Shown here: positions 41,989 through 50,927 of the stretch, one piece after another | Numbering within the stretch: the stretch's first letter is position 1 | How the letters are laid out: the number at the start of each line of letters is the position of its first letter | Assembly: GCF_012911975.1 (NCBI RefSeq) | Contig: NZ_SMDQ01000005.1 | Coordinates: 62,001 to 126,000 of the forward strand | Length of the DNA stretch: 64,000 bases | Direction: 5' to 3' | DNA from: Nodosilinea sp. P-1105 | Lineage (GTDB): Bacteria; Cyanobacteriota; Cyanobacteriia; Phormidesmidales; Phormidesmidaceae | Notes under the pieces: generated by a model | What the model saw: the letters and a program-made list of their open reading frames with translations, nothing else | What the model was told of the DNA's origin: nothing | Database searches by the model: none | Position numbers and translations under genes: made by a program

Positions 41989-42873
41989 CTACGTGCCGAC
42001 TCGGGCCGCCTCCACCGCTCGGGTTTCGCGGAACAGGTGGCTCTCCATCTCAACTTTCAAGTCGTGGTAGGCCGGGTGCTGGTCGATGGTTTCTCGGTTG
42101 CGGGGCCGAGGGAACGGCACCTCCAGAATTTCATCGACCCGGGCCGCTGGCCCCCGAGTCATCATCACGATCCGATCGCTGAGCAGCAGCGCCTCTTCAA
42201 TGCTATGGGTAATCATAATCACGGTCTTGCGCTGCTGTTCCCAGATGCGCTCGATTTCGTCTTGCAAAAACCCCCGGGTCAGGGCATCTAGGGCACCAAA
42301 GGGCTCATCCATCAACAGCATTTGGGGGTCAATGGCCAACGCCCGGGCAATGCCCACCCGCTGCCGCATCCCCCCCGAGAGTTCGTGGGGGTGCTTGCGT
42401 TCGGCCCCGGTGAGACCGACTAGCTGGATGTACTCTTTGAGAATGCGATCGCGTTTTTTCTGGGAAATTTTGGGGTCAACCGTTTCCACCGCAAACCGCA
42501 GGTTTTCTTCCACCGTCATCCACGGCATCAGAGCGTAGTTCTGAAACACCATGCCCCGGTCTGGTCCTGGCTTAGTAATCGGCACCCCGTTCAGCAATAT
42601 TTCGCCGCCCGAGATGGGGCTGAGCCCAGCAATCATGTTCAACAAGGTAGATTTGCCGCAACCCGAGGGGCCGATGATCGACACAAAGGTGTTGGGCTCA
42701 ATTTCCAGGTTGATGTCCTGAATCGCCACAAAGTCTCCCTTGGTCTTGCCAGTGAGCTTGTTAAAAACGCCCTTTTTGCCCGGAAATACCTTGGTAACGT
42801 TACGGATAGACAGCTGAGCCGTCGGCGACCGCTGGTCCGTAGCAGGAACGATGTTCACAGGTGCAGTTCTCAT
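41989..42873 (-). CDS. cynD: Cyanate/nitrate-type ABC transporter ATPase
   Basis: 294 residues. Walker A 'GPSGCGKST' (68-76), Q-loop '[18 protein letters not shown]', signature '[17 protein letters not shown]', Walker B '[12 protein letters not shown]' and the switch 'THSIEEA' are all intact. It belongs to the NrtD/CmpD/SsuB group. Its start overlaps the permease stop in ATGA form (42870-42873). Cyanate specificity is assigned from the neighbouring cynS. Confidence 0.92.
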   Translation of the reverse strand: MRTAPVNIVPATDQRSPTAQLSIRNVTKVFPGKKGVFNKLTGKTKGDFVAIQDINLEIEPNTFVSIIGPSGCGKSTLLNMIAGLSPISGGEILLNGVPITKPGPDRGMVFQNYALMPWMTVEENLRFAVETVDPKISQKKRDRILKEYIQLVGLTGAERKHPHELSGGMRQRVGIARALAIDPQMLLMDEPFGALDALTRGFLQDEIERIWEQQRKTVIMITHSIEEALLLSDRIVMMTRGPAARVDEILEVPFPRPRNRETIDQHPAYHDLKVEMESHLFRETRAVEAARVGT

Positions 42874-43712
42874 GAGTTTCGACCAAATGCAACAAACTTC
42901 TCGAGGGCGGCAAACAGGCTGTCCAACAGCAGCCCCACCAGACCAATAATGAAAATGGCCACCAAAATGTTAGGAATCGACAGGTTGTTCCACTCATTCC
43001 AGATGAAATAGCCCAACCCCGTCCCCAGCAACATTTCAGCCGCTACAATCACCAACCAGGCAATGCCCATGCTGATCCGTAGCCCCGAGACAATGTTGGG
43101 CAATGCCGCCGGAATAATCACCTTGACGATGGTGCGCAGGCGAGAGGCCCCTAGGGTATCGGCTACATCTAGATAATCTTTATCAACGCTGGCAACCCCA
43201 AAGGCGGTGTTAATCAGCGTCGGCCAAATGCTAGAAATAAAGATAATGAAAATGCCGGTCTTTTCAGAATCGCGTAGTAGATACAAACCCAGGGGCAACC
43301 AGGCCAAGGGCGACACTGGCTTCAGTAGTTGAACAAAGGGATTAAAGGCTTTGTAGGCCACTGGCGAAATGCCAATCAAAATCCCTAGGGGCACGGCTAC
43401 TAATGTGGCCAGAATGTAGCCAATGGCCACCCGGCGCAGGCTAATCAGCAAGTTCCAGCCGATGCCCAGATCATTAGGGCCATTGTCAAAGAATGGGTTA
43501 GTCACCCACCACCAGAATTCCTGAATGGTCTCGCTGGCTGTGGGTACGCCCCTGACAAACCAACCCGAACGCGCTCCCACTTCCCAAAACAGCAGGAATA
43601 GGCCGAGGGTCAGCATAAATAGGCCAAAGGCTCTGATATTCTCGTTTTGCCAAAGTGGTTCCTTTGGCTGGGGGGGAATAATCCCAGTAGGTGTAGCGTT
43701 ACTCAGCGCCAT
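42870..43712 (-). CDS. cynB: Cyanate/nitrate-type ABC transporter permease
   Basis: 280 residues with about six transmembrane helices and the EAA loop 'ADTLGASRLRTIVKVIIPAA' of NrtB/CmpB/SsuC permeases. 'PVSPLAWLPLGLYLLRDSEK' is the conserved segment of this group. It lies between the receptor and ATPase genes, overlaps the latter by 4 bp and starts 53 bp after the receptor gene. Confidence 0.93.
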   Translation of the reverse strand: MALSNATPTGIIPPQPKEPLWQNENIRAFGLFMLTLGLFLLFWEVGARSGWFVRGVPTASETIQEFWWWVTNPFFDNGPNDLGIGWNLLISLRRVAIGYILATLVAVPLGILIGISPVAYKAFNPFVQLLKPVSPLAWLPLGLYLLRDSEKTGIFIIFISSIWPTLINTAFGVASVDKDYLDVADTLGASRLRTIVKVIIPAALPNIVSGLRISMGIAWLVIVAAEMLLGTGLGYFIWNEWNNLSIPNILVAIFIIGLVGLLLDSLFAALEKFVAFGRNS

Positions 43713-43765
43713 AGTAGGTACCTCTGTTGTGGTGCAATGGCATTTTTCCTAGCCTCCAAGCGGGC

Positions 43766-45337
43766 CTAGACCCCAAACTGGTCGATCTGCTCTTGGACAT
43801 AGGCCTCTGGATCGGCAGGGTCAAAGGTATCAAAGGCTAGGGTTTCTTGCCGGTCGGTTTCTGTGGGTGGGTTTTGCCCCAGCTCCTGGGCCAACTCTCG
43901 GGCTAGGTCGGTGAGAAACACCTCTTCTCCCACCTGCTCATAGCTGTCAGCGGTAATTTGCTGGGCGGCCCTGCCATCTCCTTGCAAGTCCCAGCGCACC
44001 AACTGAGACGAAATCCATTTGGCAAAACTCTGCCAGGGGTAGGGATCAAAACCAATGCGATCGGGCACCGATAGGGTATTCCCCTGGCCATCGTCAAAGT
44101 TGCCGGTGAGCACAGCTTCGACAACTTCTACGGGCTGGTTCAAAAAGGCACGGGTGGAAATAGCTTGGGCAATTTCAGGCCGATTGGCTGGGTCTTGGGC
44201 ATAGCCTGCAGCCTCAATAATCGCTTTGTTCAAAGCTCTAAACGAGTTTGGATTAGCATCAATCCAATCATCACTGGCGGCAAAGGCGCAGCAAGGATGA
44301 CCATCCCATAGGTCCTTGGTCAGCATATAAATAAAGCCCGCCCCTTCGTACACAGCTCGTTGGTTAAAGGGATCAGGCATCAGCATGGCGTCGATGTCCC
44401 CAGCGATCAGCTGGGCAATGCTGTCCGGTGGGGGGACGGGGCGAATTTGCACATCCACATCAGGATCTAGGCCGCCCGTAGCCAGGTAGTAGCGCAGCAG
44501 CAAATTGTGCATGGAATAGGGGAAGGGTACCCCAATCACAAACCCACGAAAATCCTCGGGGCCGTTAACATTGCCTTGATGGCGCTCGGCAATGGTAATG
44601 GCCTGGCCGTTGATGTTCTCAATGCTGGCCAGCTTTACCCCAAAACTATCAGAGCCTAAGCCCAGGGTCATAGCGATGGGCATGGGGGCCAGCATGTGGT
44701 AAGCGTCTAGTTCACCGGCGATCGCTGAATCACGCACCGCTCCCCAACTAGGCATCTTGACTACGGTGGCGTTAAACCCATATTTGTCGTAAAAGCCCAG
44801 GGGCTCCGACATGATGATTGGCGTAGCGCAGGTAATGGGAATAAAGCCCACTTGAATATCGGTTTTTTCCAAATCGCTAACGTCTACCGGGGCATCGGCA
44901 TCATCTTCAGCCACCGGACCGCCGCCATTGGCGCAGCTGGCCAGGGTGACCAGGGCGGCCCCCACAGCCATATTCTTCATAAATTCCCGCCGGGTAGTGG
45001 CGCTGTTACGCACTGAGTCGGCGAAGAATAGCCCTGCCTGAGGGCCAAAAGCCGCTGCAAAGGCATTTTCCAAGCCGCCCGCTTGCTTGCACAGGGCCAG
45101 AATCAGTTTTTCCCGCTGGGGGTCACCTCGACCAACGCGCTTCAGAAACAGGGCTTTGCGCAGCTCATGGGCATTGACGTGATCGGCGGCTCGCAGTTGG
45201 TTCTGCTTGTAAATGCCCATCTTCACCAGATCATCCACCATGTCCACCGGGTCTTGGGGCATGGTGGCCATAAAGGCCGAGTGATCCTGGCTAAAGTGCA
45301 CCTGGCCACACACCCTACAGGGCTGCCCCGGCACCAT
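43766..45337 (-). CDS. cynA: Cyanate ABC transporter receptor with cysteine-containing N-terminal extension
   Basis: 523 residues from ATG 45337; an in-frame ATG at 45406 would add 23 residues and neither start has a clear SD. Residues 1-115 form a non-secreted-looking domain with CxxC ('PCRVCGQVHF') and 'AADHVNAHELRKALFLKRVG'. A Tat-like export signal follows ('TTRREFMKNMAVGAALVTLASCANGG', with Arg-Arg and a lipobox-like ASC). The NrtA/CmpA-type binding domain comes next ('VGFIPITCATPIIMSEPLGF' onward). Internal placement of the export signal after a leader domain is the feature of this cyanobacterial CynA/NrtA subgroup. First gene of cynABDS. Confidence 0.9.
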   Translation of the reverse strand: MVPGQPCRVCGQVHFSQDHSAFMATMPQDPVDMVDDLVKMGIYKQNQLRAADHVNAHELRKALFLKRVGRGDPQREKLILALCKQAGGLENAFAAAFGPQAGLFFADSVRNSATTRREFMKNMAVGAALVTLASCANGGGPVAEDDADAPVDVSDLEKTDIQVGFIPITCATPIIMSEPLGFYDKYGFNATVVKMPSWGAVRDSAIAGELDAYHMLAPMPIAMTLGLGSDSFGVKLASIENINGQAITIAERHQGNVNGPEDFRGFVIGVPFPYSMHNLLLRYYLATGGLDPDVDVQIRPVPPPDSIAQLIAGDIDAMLMPDPFNQRAVYEGAGFIYMLTKDLWDGHPCCAFAASDDWIDANPNSFRALNKAIIEAAGYAQDPANRPEIAQAISTRAFLNQPVEVVEAVLTGNFDDGQGNTLSVPDRIGFDPYPWQSFAKWISSQLVRWDLQGDGRAAQQITADSYEQVGEEVFLTDLARELAQELGQNPPTETDRQETLAFDTFDPADPEAYVQEQIDQFGV

Positions 45338-45476
45338 TAGGGAAGGGGATGTGCAACTCAAACTGCTCCAGTCGCTGAGCGACTTTGCTACTGCTGATAT
45401 GACCATAAATGGATAGTTGAATGCGACAAAAACCTTTTCTCTGTCAGCCCTAGACGCCTATCCAAACAACTTTGCA

Positions 45477-45499
45477 CTGGGGCAGGGCTCATGCCCCAG
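45477..45499 (-). promoter_or_regulatory. Perfect hairpin in the cynA leader
   Basis: CTGGGGCA (45477-45484), a 7-base loop, TGCCCCAG (45492-45499). It lies 70-140 bp upstream of the alternative cynA starts; no T-run follows on the minus strand, so it is a leader structure rather than a classical terminator of the upstream regulator gene. Confidence 0.45.
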
Positions 45500-45527
45500 C
45501 TAATAACTTAGGCTTGGATAAAAGTAA

Positions 45528-45539
45528 GTTGGTACCAAC
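45528..45539. promoter_or_regulatory. Perfect palindrome GTTGGTACCAAC upstream of cynA
   Basis: A 12-bp perfect dyad in the 226-bp gap between the receiver-AraC gene and cynA. It is a candidate operator for the adjacent AraC-type regulator or another factor. It does not fit the NtcA consensus GTA-N8-TAC. Confidence 0.4.
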
Positions 45540-45631
45540 CCTATCAAGATTAAATAAGGATCGCATTGGAGCTTTTTTTGAATTTAATGGGATTTTCTTT
45601 TGAACTTACTTCTTGTTTCTAAAATCGATTG

Positions 45632-46453
45632 CTATTTGGTTAGCTCTGTTACAGATTGCTGTCTCCAAGCCTGGGGGGAAAGCCCATGGAACTGACGAAA
45701 TTGTCGAGTAAAATAGCCTGCATCGTTATAGCCAGAAGCCTCTGAAATGGATCGCACTGACTGGGTCGTATTGGTAAGTAACGTTCTAGCTTGGGCCATG
45801 CGCCGCTCAATCACCCACTGTTTGACGGTGCGGCCGGTTTGGGACTGCACCAGATTGGTTAAATAAGCCGGGGAATATCCGACTTCCTGGGCCACATCGT
45901 TCAGGCTAATCGACTGATGGTAGTGGGCTTCAATGAACTGAAACACCCCGGCCAAGTTTGGCTCGTCTGGGAAAATCCCTGTTAATGACCAAACTCTGTC
46001 CTTTCCACTGTGTCCATCACGGCCGCACTTCCCATCTTCCCCGGCGGGACTGGTTGCTCCGATTCCATAGAGCTGGGAAAGCTGCTCCTGGCGCTGTAGC
46101 CGACTATTAATCGCGGCCAGAAATTGCTCTACGGTGCAGGGTTTGGTCAGGTAGTCGTCGGCCCCCAGTTCCATCCCTTGGCGCAGGTCTGCCATGGTGA
46201 CTTTGGCTGTGAGGAAAATTAGCGGAATCAGTGCCGTTTGACGAGATTTTCGTAGGGTAGACAGTACTGAATACCCATCCATATCGGGCATCATAATGTC
46301 ACAAACCACCAGATCAGGGGAATGTTGTTGAGCCATGGCTACCCCTGTGGTGCCATCGCTGGCTCCCACTGCTTGAAACCCTTCAAACTCCAGGCACTTA
46401 AGAAAAATATTACGGGTTTGAGATTCGTCCTCGATAACTAAAATGGTCTTCAC
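45632..46453 (-). CDS. Response regulator with receiver and AraC-type DNA-binding domains
   Basis: 273 residues from GTG 46453 ('VKTILVIEDESQT'), which has GGAG five bases upstream; an in-frame ATG at 46474 adds seven. Receiver (1-120): acidic pair 'ED', phospho-Asp in 'LVVCDIMMPDMDG', conserved Thr and Lys ('FLTAKV', 'LTKPCT'). The C-terminal AraC double helix-turn-helix spans about 170-265 ('SLNDVAQEVGYSPAYLTNLVQ', 'RSISEASGYNDAGYFTRQF'). It is upstream of and co-oriented with cynABDS, and divergent from a PAS histidine kinase gene, which is its likely partner. Control of cyanate use is plausible but inferred. Confidence 0.9.
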   Translation of the reverse strand: MKTILVIEDESQTRNIFLKCLEFEGFQAVGASDGTTGVAMAQQHSPDLVVCDIMMPDMDGYSVLSTLRKSRQTALIPLIFLTAKVTMADLRQGMELGADDYLTKPCTVEQFLAAINSRLQRQEQLSQLYGIGATSPAGEDGKCGRDGHSGKDRVWSLTGIFPDEPNLAGVFQFIEAHYHQSISLNDVAQEVGYSPAYLTNLVQSQTGRTVKQWVIERRMAQARTLLTNTTQSVRSISEASGYNDAGYFTRQFRQFHGLSPQAWRQQSVTELTK

Positions 46454-46553
46454 GACGACTCCAGGAAACATCAACTTTTGTCGCCAAAATAAACAGCCTA
46501 AGGTCTATCCCTCTAGCGGGTCTATCCCATTTTGTTGCCTTTACCAGTGTCGT

Positions 46554-46624
46554 ACACCAAGTCCAGTTTGGAATCTGGAGTTTTCCCACAGGCAAAATTC
46601 CAGGTCTGGACTGGGATTTGGTTT
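46554..46624. repeat. Dispersed 70-bp hairpin repeat, copy 2
   Basis: Same family as 9283-9350: starts ACACCAAGTCCAG, core GTTTTCCCACAGGC, ends CTGGACTGGGATTTGG. It lies in the divergent promoter region between the AraC-type regulator and the histidine kinase, so it may affect either promoter. Confidence 0.8.
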
Positions 46625-46847
46625 AATATCAAAACACAACGAAAAATATCATGACTAAAAATGGCAGGCCAAGTCCGAAGGCATATCGTTAAACTTGTGG
46701 GTTGACGACTTTACTCTTCTTTAGTAAACCTTAAGGGGCTGGCTAGTTGTGTACCGCGATACATTCCTGAGGTCGATGTCCCCCATGCACCGATGCGACT
46801 GATCCGACGTTGAATCATCAGTACTTTTGCGTTAGCCCACTGTTACG

Positions 46848-48080
46848 ATGACCCAAACCTATTGGTTGCCCCAACGAAAGTCTCCGCCAAGGTCTGCTGC
46901 GGCTGCGCCGCTGGATCATGAACTGGAGTACTTACGCCGTCAGCACCACCTGATTCTGAATGCGGTGGGTGAAGGTATTTATGGGCTGGATCTGGATGGC
47001 AATGTCACGTTCGTTAACCCGGCTGCCGCTGAGATGATTGGCTGGTCTATGGAGGAATTGATCGGCCAATCCATGCATGCGGTACTGCATCACTCCTTTG
47101 CCGATGGCAGTCCTTACCACCGGGAAGCTTGCCCAATTTATGCCGCTTTTCAGGACGGTAGTGTAAAACGGGTGACCAATGAGGTGTTTTGGCGCAAAGA
47201 TGGCACCAGCTTTCCAGTGGAATATATCAGTACCCCGATGCGAGACGAAGAGGGGCAACTGATTGGCACGGTGGTCACCTTTCGCGATATTACCCAGCGG
47301 CGTTGGGCTGAGGAGATTTTGCAACGGGCCAACGAGGAGCTGGAACACAAGGTGCAGGAACGTACTGCTGAACTGCAAACGGCTAACCAACAGTTACAAC
47401 AGCTCAGTGATATGCGATCGCGGTTCGTCTCCATGGTCTGCCATGAGTTTCGTAACCCGCTTAACACCATTGCCCTGTCGGTGTCTTCCCTCAACCGCTA
47501 CGACACCCAACTGCGCCCCGACGAAAAAACCGACTACCTGCTGGCAATCAATGCCAATGTGGAGCGCATGACCCAGATGATTGACGACATTCTGGTGATT
47601 GGCAAGATTGAAGCCAAAGTACTGGAGGTTAACCCTCAACCCCTGGATCTGGTGGACTTTTGCCAGACCCTATTGGCAGCACCGGATTATCGTCGGAGCC
47701 AGACCCCGATTCAGTTTGCCTGTCGTAGTCGGCAGTGCATAGCCCACCTGGATGAGCGGTTGCTGCGATCGATTCTAGGGAACTTGCTGTCCAACGCCAT
47801 TCGCTATACCCCAGCAGATAAGGGGATTGTTTTGAAGCTGGCTAAACGGCAAAACTATGCCATTGTGCGGGTGCAAGACGAGGGCATGGGAATTCCCCCC
47901 AGCGATCGCCGCGATTTGTTCAAGCCTTTTCACCGGGGCCGCAATGTCAGCAACATCCCTGGCACTGGCCTGGGGCTGAGCATCGTCAAGCAGTTTGTGG
48001 ACTTGCAAAATGGTACCCTGGCTGTTACCAGTCGGGTGGGGTTGGGCACCACCTTCACGGTCAAGCTACCGATGATCTAG
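46848..48080 (+). CDS. PAS-domain sensor histidine kinase
   Basis: 410 residues, no transmembrane segment. PAS domain at about 33-155 ('LILNAVGEGIYGLDLDGNV' to 'VVTFRDITQRR'), then a coiled coil (156-190), HisKA with phospho-His in 'MVCHEFRNPLNTI', and HATPase_c with N-box 'LGNLLSNAIRYTP', G1 'VQDEGMGIPP' and G2 'GTGLGLSIVKQF'. A soluble sensor, probably partnered with the divergent receiver-AraC regulator. The PAS ligand is unknown. Confidence 0.92.
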   Translation: MTQTYWLPQRKSPPRSAAAAPLDHELEYLRRQHHLILNAVGEGIYGLDLDGNVTFVNPAAAEMIGWSMEELIGQSMHAVLHHSFADGSPYHREACPIYAAFQDGSVKRVTNEVFWRKDGTSFPVEYISTPMRDEEGQLIGTVVTFRDITQRRWAEEILQRANEELEHKVQERTAELQTANQQLQQLSDMRSRFVSMVCHEFRNPLNTIALSVSSLNRYDTQLRPDEKTDYLLAINANVERMTQMIDDILVIGKIEAKVLEVNPQPLDLVDFCQTLLAAPDYRRSQTPIQFACRSRQCIAHLDERLLRSILGNLLSNAIRYTPADKGIVLKLAKRQNYAIVRVQDEGMGIPPSDRRDLFKPFHRGRNVSNIPGTGLGLSIVKQFVDLQNGTLAVTSRVGLGTTFTVKLPMI

Positions 48081-48211
48081 AGTCGTGGTCGCGGCGTCTT
48101 CCTTACAGGGGGAGGCTATGCCCGTAGCAGATTTGACCCGTCACTCTTATCAGTCTCTTATATTTAAAGCTTATATTCTCAGCAACGACCATAAATGGAA
48201 CGACCAATGCG

Positions 48212-48237
48212 CCTCAGCCTCTCCACAGGGGCTGAGG
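48212..48237 (+). terminator. Possible terminator hairpin after the PAS histidine kinase gene
   Basis: Arms CCTCAGCC (48212-48219) and GGCTGAGG (48230-48237) followed by TTTG. The stem is strong but the T-run is short, so termination efficiency is uncertain. Confidence 0.45.
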
Positions 48238-48341
48238 TTTGTCTATGGTCAGCCCATTGGCTAAGCTGGGCATTCATGACATAAATTGTCTAGCCATCAC
48301 CTTTTCAGGGATTGGCTGGCCCTCTTTAGCCTGCGACCACC

Positions 48342-49163
48342 ATGATTCAACCTGAGCGTATTGTTGGTTTAGTGCCCGCCGCTGGGCAGGGAAGCCGCAT
48401 CTCTCCTCTGCCCATGAGTAAGGAGCTATTCCCCCTAGGGTTCCGAACCGTCGCGGACAAAGTTGGCCCCCGCCCCAAAGTGGCCTGCCACTATCTGCTA
48501 GACGCCATGCAGCAGGGCGGCGCCCAGGAAGCATTTTTGATTTTACGCCCCGGTAAGTGGGATATTCCTGAGTTTTTAGGCGATGGGTCTGACCTGGGCC
48601 TGCGGCTGGCTTACCTGACGGTGCATGTGCCCTTTGGGGTGCCCTTCAGCCTGAACCAGGCCTATCCCTTTCTGCAGGGGGCCGTGGTGGTGATGGGGTT
48701 TCCCGACATTTTGATTCAACCCAGGGATGCCTATCAACGGCTGGTCCGGCGTTTGCATCAGGGCCAGGGAGATGTGGTGCTGGGGCTGTTTCCCACGGAC
48801 CAACCCGACAAGGTAGGAGTGGTGGACTTTGATCAGACGTCGGGCAAAGTGGTCGGCATCTATGAAAAATCGAACCTGACCCATTTGCCCTACATGTGGG
48901 CGATCGCCGCCTGGCGGCCCAGCTTTAGCGAGTTTTTGCACCGATTTGTTATGGATCGGCAACGGCAGCTGATTGGCGATCGCGCCCCCCATGGCCTCAC
49001 AGCCTTACCCCCCTACACCGAAACCCCCATTGGCGATGTGATCCACGCCGCCCTCGAAGCTGGGTTGCAGGTCGAGGCCGAACCCTTTCCCCAGGGGACC
49101 TACCTCGACATTGGCACCCCAGACAATCTCATTACCGCCATTCAGCAGTACACCACCTTCTGA
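48342..49163 (+). CDS. Nucleotidyltransferase (sugar-1-phosphate NTP transferase-like)
   Basis: 273 residues. 'GLVPAAGQGSRISPLPMSKE' is the nucleotide-binding signature (GxGxR...PK-like) of the NTP_transferase family. 'VVVMGFPDILIQPRDAYQRL' carries the D of the metal site, and 'GTYLDIGTPDNLITAIQQ' closes the domain as in RmlA/GalU-like enzymes. It activates a sugar phosphate; the specific nucleotide and sugar are not predictable. Confidence 0.85.
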   Translation: MIQPERIVGLVPAAGQGSRISPLPMSKELFPLGFRTVADKVGPRPKVACHYLLDAMQQGGAQEAFLILRPGKWDIPEFLGDGSDLGLRLAYLTVHVPFGVPFSLNQAYPFLQGAVVVMGFPDILIQPRDAYQRLVRRLHQGQGDVVLGLFPTDQPDKVGVVDFDQTSGKVVGIYEKSNLTHLPYMWAIAAWRPSFSEFLHRFVMDRQRQLIGDRAPHGLTALPPYTETPIGDVIHAALEAGLQVEAEPFPQGTYLDIGTPDNLITAIQQYTTF

Positions 49164-49173
49164 AGCAACGTTT

Positions 49174-49295
49174 GGGAAACAGTCTCCTTAATGGTGGGCG
49201 CAGCCCACCCTACTGGGAAACAGTCTCCTTAATGGTGGGCGCAGCCCACCCTACTGGGAAACAGTCTCCTTAATGGTGGGCGCAGCCCACCCTAC
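49174..49295. repeat. Three tandem 41-bp repeats, each with a GTGGGC palindrome
   Basis: Unit starts GGGAAACAGTCTCCTTAATG and ends with GGTGGGCGCAGCCCACCCTA; copies begin at 49174, 49215 and 49256 and are essentially identical. Each contains the palindrome GGTGGGC-GCA-GCCCACC. Only three units without spacers exclude a CRISPR. Recent expansion by slippage is likely. Confidence 0.85.
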
Positions 49296-49436
49296 ACCCA
49301 AAACCTGACACCTAAACGGACTCAGCTCTCAGCCGATTGTCAAAGGTTTTTCAGGCGGCTCTCAGCCTACCGTGACAGGCTTGGGGATAAGAACAGTTGT
49401 CCTCCATGTCAACGATTACCCAAGTAGAGCCTAACG

Positions 49437-50039
49437 ATGAAAATCCAGTTTCTTGGGGCTGTGGCGATCGCATCACTATTGACCCTGAGCGCGATCGCCT
49501 GTAGCCCTTCTACCACCGTCAATTCTGATGCTGGGGATAGCCTGGAAGCGGTTGACCCCTGTGCCGCCGCTGACCCCTGTGCCACCGCTGACCCCTGTGC
49601 AGGGGCTAAGGTTGAGGACGCTACAAATCAGCAACCTCACGTGTATAGCTTTGATGGGTTAGCCATTCGTGGTGCTGACCCTGTGGCTTACTTTACTGAA
49701 GGAGCTGCAGTCAAGGGTGTTGCCGACTACGAATACCAGTGGAATGGGGCCACCTGGCGGTTTAGCAGTGCCGAGAATCTGGCCCAGTTTACCGCTAACC
49801 CTGAAGCCTATGCCCCCCAGTACGGCGGCTACTGTGCCAAAGCTGTGGCCGAAGGCTATCTAGCCTCGATCGATCCAGACGCCTGGCGAATCGTCGATGG
49901 CAAGCTTTATCTAAACTACAGCCCTGGAGTGCAACGCCAGTGGCAGTCGGATATTCCTGGCCATATTGCCAGCGGCGATCAACACTGGCCAGCGGTGCTG
50001 ACGGTCGATGTGGTGCATGAAAGCGGTGACTCTTGGTAG
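49437..50039 (+). CDS. YHS-domain lipoprotein with DPCA repeats
   Basis: 200 residues. Lipobox 'LSAIAC' (Cys22). A low-complexity stretch 'DPCAAADPCATADPCAGA' (41-58) supplies three regularly spaced Cys, suitable for metal binding. The YHS domain (about 67-165) is 'GLAIRGADPVAYFTEGAAV' and 'YGGYCAKAVAEGYLASIDPD'. YHS domains often bind copper or accompany metal proteins. Probably a lipid-anchored periplasmic or thylakoid-lumen-facing protein. Confidence 0.88.
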   Translation: MKIQFLGAVAIASLLTLSAIACSPSTTVNSDAGDSLEAVDPCAAADPCATADPCAGAKVEDATNQQPHVYSFDGLAIRGADPVAYFTEGAAVKGVADYEYQWNGATWRFSSAENLAQFTANPEAYAPQYGGYCAKAVAEGYLASIDPDAWRIVDGKLYLNYSPGVQRQWQSDIPGHIASGDQHWPAVLTVDVVHESGDSW

Positions 50040-50161
50040 TCAAGGGGGTCCAGGGGTAGATAGTTAAGTAAAACTTAAATCGGCCCAGGGTCAGGGCGAT
50101 CGCCCTTTACATCAAGTTGCATTGATGTATACGATGATACTCAATCCTTTGTGATGGAGTC

Positions 50162-50437
50162 ATGATGTATAGCGGCACGGCTACGCTTTCTACCTCTGAT
50201 CAGCTACTCGAAGCAGCCTCTCGATATGGCTTATTCTGCGGGACCTACGACAACGGCGATCGCTGCATTAAACCCCATCCTGACTCATCAGACTGGGAAT
50301 TGGTTAACCACAACGATAGCTGGGTCTTGATTGTCAGAGGGACTCCGCAAATTCAGTTTCAATATCCTGAAGCGGCTAGATTTATTGCCCGGGTTTGTCA
50401 AACCCTGGTTCAACCCTCCCACCATGCAATCTTGTAG
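50162..50437 (+). CDS. Small hypothetical protein
   Basis: 91 residues (ATG 50162 or 50165). Contains 'YGLFCGTYDNGDRCIKPHPD' and ends with 'ARFIARVCQTLVQPSHHAIL'; no signal or transmembrane segment. An upstream GGAG lies at a usable distance from the start. No family recognised. Confidence 0.5.
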   Translation: MMYSGTATLSTSDQLLEAASRYGLFCGTYDNGDRCIKPHPDSSDWELVNHNDSWVLIVRGTPQIQFQYPEAARFIARVCQTLVQPSHHAIL

Positions 50438-50634
50438 CCCCCAACCGTTGATACCCCCTATGCCAAGAGCTTTCCCTCGGGATAGGGGCTATGTCTTTAG
50501 GGTGATTCCCTTTCGTAAGGGACAGAGAAAAATAGCCTGAAACTTGCATTCTTTTGCTGCAAAGCCCCCAAAGTTGCCAGATTATTCTCCATCCTTTAAG
50601 AAATAGGACAACCCTGTATAAGAACCTGCATGCC

Positions 50635-50826
50635 GGGTATTATCCGATTATTTTGCAGAATAACACCTGCTTTTTAAGGAACTAATCAAGATTTTCGCTC
50701 GATAAGATAAGAACATATTTTTGGGATGTTATCCAGCAAATTTGAGGGTTAAGTAGGGTTTTGAGGGTGTTATTCATCATTTTTGACGGATAACACCCCT
50801 CCTGTATTGATGGGTCTTGATTAGTT
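50635..50826. repeat. Five-copy GGGTGTTATYC motif array inside 12-bp inverted repeats
   Basis: Copies: GGGTATTATCC near 50635, GGTGTTATTC (minus) near 50658, GGATGTTATCC near 50724, GGGTGTTATTC at 50765 and GGGTGTTATCC (minus) at 50788-50798. The last two face each other as a hairpin with 9-bp perfect arms. The right-hand part is bracketed by perfect inverted repeats AACTAATCAAGA (50680-50691) and TCTTGATTAGTT (50815-50826). It is AT-rich and non-coding. It could be a multi-site operator, an iteron-like array or a decayed miniature transposon. Confidence 0.7.
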
Positions 50827-50927
50827 GAAACGCCCTAAACTCATCCCGAATTTATTTTTGCTGGTGGAAATTCGCATGTCTCGCGCTTCAGCGATCGCCT
50901 TTCGGAGCGTCTGCGCGACCTGGATCA

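Noticed and set aside
45500-45560. NtcA-type site upstream of cynA
   Set aside because: The nearest match has GTA and TAC separated by six bases rather than eight, and no phased -10 box was found.
49174-49295. Possible CRISPR-like array
   Set aside because: The three 41-bp units are contiguous with no spacers, and no cas genes are present.
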